Below the pieces are notes generated by a model, which was given only the letters and a program-made list of their open reading frames with translations, ran no database searches and had not been told where the DNA came from. A stretch of DNA of 5,254 bases from the NCBI GenBank assembly GCA_005885085.1, contig VAXY01000187.1:1-5254 (forward strand), given 5' to 3'. Every line of letters begins with the position of its first letter. Position 1 is the stretch's first letter. Both the position numbers and the translations under genes were made by a program. This stretch comes from Actinomycetota bacterium. GTDB lineage: Bacteria; Actinomycetota; Thermoleophilia; Gaiellales; Gaiellaceae. Positions 1 through 4,253 of this stretch are shown piece by piece.

Positions 1-1160
1 CCGGCGTGATCGTCGACGTCTCGCGCCTGAATGCGATCTCGCTCACAGCGGACGGACGCGCCGGAATCGGAGCGGGGGCACGGCTGATCGACGTCTACTC
101 GGCGCTGGCCCCTCAGGGACGTGCCGTCCCCGCTGGAACGTGCCCCACGGTCGGCATCGCCGGGCTCGCCCAGGGTGGCGGCGTCGGCTTCCTGGCGCGC
201 AAGTTCGGCCTGACCTGCGACAACCTGCTCGAGGCGACCGTCGTCCTCGCGGACGGCACCGCCGTTGTCGCGAACGCGCACCAGCACGCAGACCTGTACT
301 GGGCGCTGCGCGGAGGGGGCGGTGGCAACTTCGGCATCGTCACGCGACTCGTCTTCAGAACGCATCCCGTCGCCGATGTCGCCACCTACTCGCTCGCGTG
401 GCCCTGGGCCGACGCCAAGCGTGTCATGGCGGAGTGGCAGAAGCTGGCGCCGCACGCCCCGGACGGGCTCTTCTGCGTACTGAACCTGAACGCCGCCGCC
501 GGCTCGAGCGCGAGCCCTCAGATCACCTCCGCCGGACAGTTCGACGGCACGGAGGCACAGCTGCGCGCGCTCCTGCAGCCGCTCGCCGACGCTGGAACGC
601 CGACGAGGTTCACGACCTCGAGCAGGACGTACCTGAACGCGACGCTGATGTGGGCGGGCTGCTCGTCGGACATCGCGGCGTGCCACCTGCCGCCGCAGGG
701 CCACCTCGGCCGCTCGACGTTCGCGGCGAAGTCGAGCTACGGGAACCGCGCCCTGACCGCGCAGGGCATCGACGTGCTCGTGCGACAGATCGAGGCACGG
801 CGCGCGACGGGCTCCGGTTCCGGCATCGTGCTGTTCGACTCCTACGGCGGGGCGATCAACCGCGTGCCGAAGGGCGCGACCGCTTTCGTCCACAGGGACG
901 CGCTGTTCTCGATGCAGTACCTCGCCTATTGGGCAGCAGGCGCCATTGCCGCGCCGAACGTCGCCTGGTTGCGGCGTTTCTACGCCGCCATGCGCCCGTA
1001 CGTCTCACCGTTCGCCTACCAGAACTACATCGACGCCGACCTGGCGAACTGGCAGCGCGCGTACTACGGCTCCAACCTTCCGCGCCTGCAGAGAATCAAG
1101 CGCCGCTACGACCCGCAGAACGTCTTCCGCTCGCGGCAGAGCATCAGGCCGAGTCGCTGA
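1..1160 (+). CDS. FAD-dependent oxidoreductase, berberine-bridge (BBE) type, 5'-truncated by window edge
   Basis: This is the C-terminal part of a PCMH-type FAD enzyme that oxidises a small molecule, often a sugar, alcohol or alkaloid, and passes electrons to O2. The frame is open to the left edge, so the GTG at 6 is probably an internal Val; the dinucleotide-binding start and the His used for 8-alpha flavin attachment lie upstream. Counting from that GTG, residues 44-61 hold GTCPTVG plus a Gly-rich turn, and Cys46 (codon 141-143) aligns with the Cys that forms the 6-S-cysteinyl bond in bicovalent BBE-family enzymes. LADGT (81-85) and LRGGGGGNFGIVT (101-113) complete the FAD_binding_4 core. 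Residues about 128-335 form the substrate domain, and 338-384 are a textbook BBE domain (YQNYID, W349, YYGSN, YDPQNVF). C219 and C226 could form a disulfide. The substrate cannot be told. The family call is firm. The stop overlaps the convergent kinase gene. Confidence 0.93.
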   Translation, partial: GVIVDVSRLNAISLTADGRAGIGAGARLIDVYSALAPQGRAVPAGTCPTVGIAGLAQGGGVGFLARKFGLTCDNLLEATVVLADGTAVVANAHQHADLYWALRGGGGGNFGIVTRLVFRTHPVADVATYSLAWPWADAKRVMAEWQKLAPHAPDGLFCVLNLNAAAGSSASPQITSAGQFDGTEAQLRALLQPLADAGTPTRFTTSSRTYLNATLMWAGCSSDIAACHLPPQGHLGRSTFAAKSSYGNRALTAQGIDVLVRQIEARRATGSGSGIVLFDSYGGAINRVPKGATAFVHRDALFSMQYLAYWAAGAIAAPNVAWLRRFYAAMRPYVSPFAYQNYIDADLANWQRAYYGSNLPRLQRIKRRYDPQNVFRSRQSIRPSR

Positions 1161-2694
1161 GCGGCAACGTTCCGGTGACGACGGTTCCGCGTCCTGGCGG
1201 GCTGATCACGAAGAGGGTCCCGCCCGCCGCCTCCGCGCGGTCGCGCAGGCCGAGTATTCCCGAGCCCGCGCGCGGGTCGGCCCCGCCGCGGCCGTCGTCG
1301 CTGATCTCGAAGCGCAGCACGTCGCCCTCCCGCGCGAACGAGACTTCCGCTCGCGTTGCCTGCGCGTGCTTCGTCACGTTCGTCAGCGCCTCGGAGCAGA
1401 TGTAGTAGGCCGTCGCCTCGACATGGTCAGACATGCGCGCGTCGAGCGCACCGACCTGTACCTCGACCGGCAGGCGCTCCGCGAGCGTCTGCAACGCCGG
1501 TCCCAGGCCCTGCTCGGTCAGTGCGGCGGGGTGGAGCCCGCGCGCCAGCTCTCGCAGTTCCTCCAGCGCCTTGTCGAGCTCCTCTGCGGCGCCGGCCAGG
1601 AGCGGCTCCAGCGTCTCCGGCCCGGAGCCGAGCTTCGTGCGCGCGAGCCGCAACGTCAGCGCCAGCGAGACGAGCCGCTGCTGCGCGCCGTCGTGCAGGT
1701 TGCGTTCGAGCCTGCGACGCTGCTCGTCGCCCGCCTTGACGATGCGGGCGCGCGACGATTGCAGGTCCTCGCGTGCCTGCGCGCTCGCGACCGCGAGCGA
1801 GACGAGCTCGCAGAACGCCATCAGCCGGGCTTCGCTGTCGGGCGGCAGCCGCTCGGCTGCGGCGATGGCGACGGCGCCCCACGGCACGCCGCCGACGAAG
1901 ATCGGGGCCGCGACCGTCGAGCGGTAGCCGACATTTCTCATCGTCCGCGCCACGTCGGTGTCGATCGCGTAGTAGTCCTGGATGCGCGCAGGCAGGGCGC
2001 TGTCGCGTGCGCGGCCGATTGCGGTGTTGTCGTCGGCCAGGATCCGGTCCCCGACCTGGAAGACGCCCACGCCGTCGCGGTCGTGTCTGCCGACGACGGT
2101 CGCGGTATCGTCGCCCTCGTAGCGGAAGACCGCTGAGGCGTTGACCTCGAGCACCCGTGCCGACTCCTCCGACACGGCCGTGAAGACACGCTCCGGCGTC
2201 GCCTCCGAGGCGACGAGCGTCGCGACGCGCCGTAGCGCCCGCTGCTCCTGCGCGAGGCGGCTGATCTCGACCAGCTTCGCCTCGACGTCTCCGCCGAGCG
2301 CTCCTTCGGCCTCCGCGGCACTGTCGCTCAGGTCGATGCCGGTGGTCACGAGATAGCTCGGCCGGTCCTCGCCCGCGGGCATCAGCTTGTTCGACCATGC
2401 GATCAGCCGTCGCTCTCCGTCCTTGGTCTTCCAGTGCCCGACCTGCGGACTGGAGAGGCCCGTCTTCCAGATGTATGCGAGTACGTCGGCGAAGGCCTCG
2501 GACTCTTCCGGCGGGATCACGGCCTCGCGTGCGTCGCGGCCGATCACCTCGCCACGCTTGTAGCCGGTCGTGCGTTCGCAGGCGTCGTTGAAGAGCAGGA
2601 TGCGCCCGCCTGAGTCGAGCACGCAGACCAGGGCCTGCGTCGTCTCCGTCAGGACCCTGGCGAAGTCGTCGCCGAGGACGAAATCCGTGCTCAC
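1144..2694 (-). CDS. Cytosolic PAS-GAF sensor histidine kinase (NarL/DesK-type, HisKA_3)
   Basis: A 516-residue two-component sensor kinase without a membrane segment, so it should sense a cytoplasmic or diffusible signal. Residues 12-122 are a PAS domain (N36, CERTTGY, EVIG), followed by a helical linker (130-158) and a GAF domain (about 160-308, with APIFVGGVPWGAVAIA at 263-278). The HisKA_3 dimerisation helix has ERNLHDGAQQRL with phospho-acceptor His334 (codon 1695-1693), then GLHPAAL at 386-392. The HATPase_c part keeps all its boxes: N box EALTNVTKH (N439), G1 box SDDGRGG (465-471) and G2 box GSGILGLRDR (477-486), so it should be active. The GTG start is one base after the TGA of the ABM-like gene upstream and has no Shine-Dalgarno site, which suggests translational coupling. 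Partners of such kinases are LuxR/NarL-type regulators; none is in this window. The signal is unknown; both PAS and GAF can bind cofactors, but no haem or flavin ligand can be assigned from this sequence. Confidence 0.95.
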   Translation of the reverse strand: MSTDFVLGDDFARVLTETTQALVCVLDSGGRILLFNDACERTTGYKRGEVIGRDAREAVIPPEESEAFADVLAYIWKTGLSSPQVGHWKTKDGERRLIAWSNKLMPAGEDRPSYLVTTGIDLSDSAAEAEGALGGDVEAKLVEISRLAQEQRALRRVATLVASEATPERVFTAVSEESARVLEVNASAVFRYEGDDTATVVGRHDRDGVGVFQVGDRILADDNTAIGRARDSALPARIQDYYAIDTDVARTMRNVGYRSTVAAPIFVGGVPWGAVAIAAAERLPPDSEARLMAFCELVSLAVASAQAREDLQSSRARIVKAGDEQRRRLERNLHDGAQQRLVSLALTLRLARTKLGSGPETLEPLLAGAAEELDKALEELRELARGLHPAALTEQGLGPALQTLAERLPVEVQVGALDARMSDHVEATAYYICSEALTNVTKHAQATRAEVSFAREGDVLRFEISDDGRGGADPRAGSGILGLRDRAEAAGGTLFVISPPGRGTVVTGTLPLSDSA

Positions 2695-2695
2695 G

Positions 2696-2989
2696 TCAGA
2701 CGTCGAAGAGCGTCGCTTCGTACTGCTCGAGCGCCAGCCGTGTCGCGCCGACGTTGGCGGCAGTCAGCTCGCTGAGGCGGTCGCCTGCCTCAGCGCTCGC
2801 CTGCAGGGACTCCTCGTCGGCCCACAGAGTGATCACGAGCGTCTTCCCGGCGGCCCGGTCGGCGAGGCGGATCAGACCGCGGTAGCCGGTGCTGTCGCGC
2901 AGCCAGGGAAGCAGCTGGTCGCGGACGAGCTCCAGCCCGCGATCGTGCTGGTGGGGAGTGGTCGCGAGGACATGAACGCGTGCGAACAC
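2696..2989 (-). CDS. Small ABM-like dimeric alpha/beta-barrel protein
   Basis: A 97-residue protein with the beta-alpha-beta-beta-alpha-beta pattern of the antibiotic biosynthesis monooxygenase (ABM)/dimeric alpha-beta barrel superfamily. Strands are visible at 2-9 (FARVHVLA), 36-43 (GYRGLIRLA region), 50-57 (TLVITLWA) and 84-94, with a helix at about 14-31 and one at 59-78. The GYRGLIRLADRAAGKTLVI stretch and the WADEESLQAS helix start are typical of actinobacterial ABM-like hypotheticals. Members include quinol oxygenases, haem-degrading enzymes and many proteins without known activity; no haem or catalytic residue can be assigned here. The GTG at 2989 is the only start available, because an in-frame TAG lies at 3001-2999. 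A weak GGAG lies only 2 nt before GTG, too close to work normally, so leaderless translation from TAGAAC is more likely. It is followed after one base by the sensor kinase, pointing to a shared transcript and perhaps a shared signal. Confidence 0.85.
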   Translation of the reverse strand: MFARVHVLATTPHQHDRGLELVRDQLLPWLRDSTGYRGLIRLADRAAGKTLVITLWADEESLQASAEAGDRLSELTAANVGATRLALEQYEATLFDV

Positions 2990-2995
2990 GGCTCC

Positions 2996-3001
2996 GTTCT
3001 A
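2996..3001 (-). promoter_or_regulatory. Candidate -10 element for the ABM-like/kinase operon (leaderless)
   Basis: On the minus strand TAGAAC ends 6 nt before the GTG at 2989, the distance expected if transcription starts on the start codon itself. An upstream CTGACG (3025-3020, minus strand) keeps the TGAC core of a -35 box with an 18-nt spacer. TAGAAC lacks the final T of the TANNNT consensus, so this is plausible but unproven. Confidence 0.45.
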
Positions 3002-3005
3002 CACT
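3000..3005 (+). promoter_or_regulatory. Candidate -10 element for the YvlD-like gene (leaderless)
   Basis: TACACT fits the actinobacterial TANNNT -10 consensus and ends 6 nt before the GTG at 3012, so the mRNA would begin at or next to the start codon. No Shine-Dalgarno sequence lies in front of this GTG, which agrees with a leaderless message. No convincing -35 box is visible. The TA at 3000-3001 is shared with the opposing hexamer. Confidence 0.5.
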
Positions 3006-3011
3006 CTTTGC

Positions 3012-3392
3012 GTGCCTTTCGTCAGCCGGGTCGCAATTGCGTGGGCGGTCAACGCCGCCGCGTTGTGGGCGGCGAATGCGCTGTGGGACGGGGTCCGCAT
3101 CCACGGTTGGGCCGCGTACCTGATCGGCTCGGCGGTGCTCGGCATCGTCAATGCCGTGATCAAACCGCTGCTGACCGTCGCGACGCTGCCGCTGATCATC
3201 GTCACGCTTGGTTTCTTCTATCTCCTCATCAACATCGCGATGGTTGCGATCGCGGAGTGGATCGCGCCGAACTTCTCCATTGACGGCTTCTGGGCCTACG
3301 TCGGGACGGTGGTCGTCGTGTGGGCGGTCAACTGGATCGGGGACCAGATCCTCAGCGATGTCCAGCGGCGCGCGCGCCCTCGGCTGATCTAG
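3012..3392 (+). CDS. YvlD/PF04020 family membrane protein ("phage holin family", 4 TM)
   Basis: A 126-residue integral membrane protein. Hydrophobic segments lie at about 7-24, 33-49, 54-82 (long, probably a hairpin or two short passes) and 93-110, followed by a basic tail (VQRRARPR). The motif GIVNAVIKPLL at 44-54, then TLPLIIVTLGFFYLLIN and the late GFW (92-94), is the signature of PF04020, which includes Bacillus YvlD and is annotated as a mycobacterial 4-TMS holin family. Despite that name, members are ordinary chromosomal genes in many bacteria, with no phage genes near, as here; proposed roles touch envelope stress, but the biochemical function is not established. The GTG at 3012 has no Shine-Dalgarno site and sits 6 nt after TACACT. 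The gene is divergent from the ABM-like gene (22 bp between start codons) and its stop is 10 nt from the convergent zinc-protein gene, with no hairpin between them. Confidence 0.88.
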   Translation: MPFVSRVAIAWAVNAAALWAANALWDGVRIHGWAAYLIGSAVLGIVNAVIKPLLTVATLPLIIVTLGFFYLLINIAMVAIAEWIAPNFSIDGFWAYVGTVVVVWAVNWIGDQILSDVQRRARPRLI

Positions 3393-3402
3393 CGTTCGTG
3401 GG

Positions 3403-3651
3403 TCAGCGGCGAAACCAGCGCTTGCGCGGCTGCGCCTTTCGCCAGTCGTCGTAGGTGTGCAGGCGGCCGGCTCGATGCTCGGCCGCCACGCACTCCGAAT
3501 GCGCATGCCGGCGGTGCTCGACGTCGCCCTCCGGCGCGATCACCATGTGCTCGCTCATCGCATGGAGCAGGCCGCCGCAGAACGGGCAGCGATACGTCGC
3601 CGGCCTGTTGCTGTGCGCGCGGCGCACCGTCCACCAGCGTGGAGCCTCCAT
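3403..3651 (-). CDS. Small Cys/His zinc-ribbon-like protein of unknown function
   Basis: An 82-residue basic protein. YRCPFCGGLL gives a CxxC knuckle (C22, C25), and HRRHAHSEC downstream supplies H46, H49, H51 and C54, so a zinc site of CxxC plus HxxC type is likely. Between them lies an EHMVIAPEGD stretch, and the end is rich in Arg/Lys/Trp (TYDDWRKAQPRKRW). It resembles short uncharacterised actinobacterial proteins I know only as hypotheticals; nucleic-acid binding is possible but unproven. I chose ATG 3651 because a -10-like CAAACT ends 6 nt before it; an in-frame ATG at 3675 would add 8 residues. Neither start has a Shine-Dalgarno site. The frame stays open further upstream to 3948, but that would cross the next gene and its terminator and gives composition unlike a protein. 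It is convergent with the YvlD-like gene and divergent from the 50-residue membrane protein. Confidence 0.75.
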   Translation of the reverse strand: MEAPRWWTVRRAHSNRPATYRCPFCGGLLHAMSEHMVIAPEGDVEHRRHAHSECVAAEHRAGRLHTYDDWRKAQPRKRWFRR

Positions 3652-3678
3652 ACCCGAAGTTTGGCCAGATCGCATGCT

Positions 3679-3686
3679 GGTGAGGA
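3679..3686 (+). promoter_or_regulatory. Shine-Dalgarno site of the 50-residue membrane protein
   Basis: GGTGAGGA with its AGGA core 7 nt before the ATG at 3694. This decides the start: earlier in-frame starts, such as the one at 3457, have no such site and would run through the zinc-protein gene on the other strand. Confidence 0.75.
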
Positions 3687-3693
3687 CCCCACC

Positions 3694-3846
3694 ATGAGCA
3701 CATACCCGGAACAACAGAGGCGCACCGGCCGGAGCCGGACGCGTTGGCTCGTTCTCGGGGCAGTTCTCGTAGCGATCGCCGTTGCGATCGTCCTCGTCAT
3801 CGTGTATTCCGGCGGTGGCGGCTCGGGCGGCGGTGGCGGCTACTAG
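3694..3846 (+). CDS. Small single-pass membrane protein with Gly-rich C-terminal tail
   Basis: A 50-residue protein. Residues 1-17 are polar and positively charged (R9, R10, R13, R15, R17), residues 18-38 form one uninterrupted hydrophobic helix rich in Val/Ala/Ile/Leu, and residues 40-50 are a flexible Gly tail (GGGGSGGGGGY) ending in Tyr. By the positive-inside rule the N-terminus should be cytoplasmic and the Gly tail outside. It is unlikely to be a cleaved signal peptide, since almost nothing would remain. A strong Shine-Dalgarno site and an intrinsic terminator 12 nt after the stop frame it as a self-contained transcription unit, which is good evidence that so short a gene is real. Function unknown; small proteins of this shape often act as membrane anchors or partners of larger complexes, but nothing here names one. 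Confidence 0.78.
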   Translation: MSTYPEQQRRTGRSRTRWLVLGAVLVAIAVAIVLVIVYSGGGGSGGGGGY

Positions 3847-3857
3847 ATAGAGAGATC

Positions 3858-3890
3858 GAAGGCCCGCCTGCAGCGGGCCTTCTTCTTTCT
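3858..3890 (+). terminator. Intrinsic terminator after the small membrane protein gene
   Basis: A perfect 10-bp inverted repeat (GAAGGCCCGC at 3858-3867, GCGGGCCTTC at 3873-3882) around a 5-nt loop CTGCA, followed by the pyrimidine tract TTCTTTCT (3883-3890). The stem is GC-rich in its upper part. The tract touches the stop codon of the convergent DUF2277 gene, and the other flank reads GATCTCTCTAT on the minus strand, so the hairpin may stop transcription from both sides, less efficiently from the right. Confidence 0.88.
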
Positions 3891-4162
3891 CAGGCGGGCG
3901 CGAACCGCGCCGCTGCGCGGGCTCGCGCACGGGCCGTCTCGATCTCACGGTCCTTCGGCGGCGCGGACGTGATCAGTGCGTCGAGGAGCCGCTGCGTCGA
4001 CGCGGCGACCTCCTCCACCGCACGCGCGAAAGCCTCCTCGTTCGCCCGTGACGGCTTCGTGAAACCGCTGATCTTGCGCACGTACTGCAGCGACGCGTCC
4101 CGGACCTCGTGCTCGGTAGCGGGCGGCTCGTAGTTGAACAGCGTGTGGATATTCCTGCACAT
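3890..4162 (-). CDS. DUF2277 family protein
   Basis: A 90-residue protein that matches the DUF2277 (COG5552) family over its whole length. Landmarks are the MCRNIHTLFNYEPPAT opening (1-16), the helix with RDASLQYVRKISGFTKPS (21-38), ANEEAFARAVEEVA (40-53) and TSAPPKDREIE (65-75), then an Ala/Arg-rich tail. Cys2 and the RNI that follows are the conserved start of the family, which supports the ATG at 4162 exactly. The family is widespread in actinobacteria and other high-GC bacteria, usually as a single-copy gene near unrelated neighbours; its function is unknown. The predicted protein is soluble and mostly helical. The gene is divergent from the tandem-GAF gene (91 bp between starts), and its 3' end abuts the terminator of the convergent small membrane gene. 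Confidence 0.92.
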   Translation of the reverse strand: MCRNIHTLFNYEPPATEHEVRDASLQYVRKISGFTKPSRANEEAFARAVEEVAASTQRLLDALITSAPPKDREIETARARARAAARFAPA

Positions 4163-4253
4163 ATGAACATCCTACGTAGCGGAAAATCCCTCGGCCGGGG
4201 GAGTCGCTCGTACCTCCAGAACGCGATTCTCCTCGTACTCAAGGAGTTGAGCG
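4163..4253. promoter_or_regulatory. Divergent intergenic region between DUF2277 and tandem-GAF genes
   Basis: This 91-bp gap must hold at least the 5' signals of both genes. Toward DUF2277, minus-strand TAGGAT (4174-4169) ends 6 nt before the ATG; the same bases include AGGA (4173-4170), 7 nt before the ATG, so the motif can be read as a -10 box of a leaderless mRNA or as a Shine-Dalgarno site. Toward the GAF gene, AAGGAG (4241-4246) stands 7 nt before the ATG at 4254, an excellent ribosome site. No clear sigma-70 -35/-10 pair is visible for the GAF gene. Confidence 0.6.

Noticed and set aside
946..2136. Long plus-strand open frame through the flavin gene end and the kinase gene
   Set aside because: Its translation is Arg/Ala/Ser-rich with no family motifs, while the minus strand carries a complete kinase with every catalytic box; it is a high-GC shadow.
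3012..3392. Evidence for a prophage, from the "phage holin" family name
   Set aside because: PF04020 proteins are common chromosomal genes, and no endolysin, structural or integrase gene is near; composition matches the surroundings.
3389..3703. Minus-strand 104-residue open frame overlapping the zinc protein
   Set aside because: It is the zinc protein read in another frame; the CPFCGG and HAHSEC motifs occur only in the frame ending at 3403.
3403..3948. Longer, 181-residue version of the zinc protein
   Set aside because: The extra N-terminus would cover the small membrane gene and its terminator on the other strand and has no domain-like pattern; shorter starts at 3651 or 3675 fit better.
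4173..4178. TACGTA palindrome near the DUF2277 start
   Set aside because: A six-base palindrome alone is expected by chance, and no longer symmetry extends around it.
4179..4205. ECF-sigma-like promoter (GGAAAA followed by GTC) in front of the tandem-GAF gene
   Set aside because: Spacing and the -10 part match only loosely, and short GGAA and GTC motifs are frequent in high-GC DNA.
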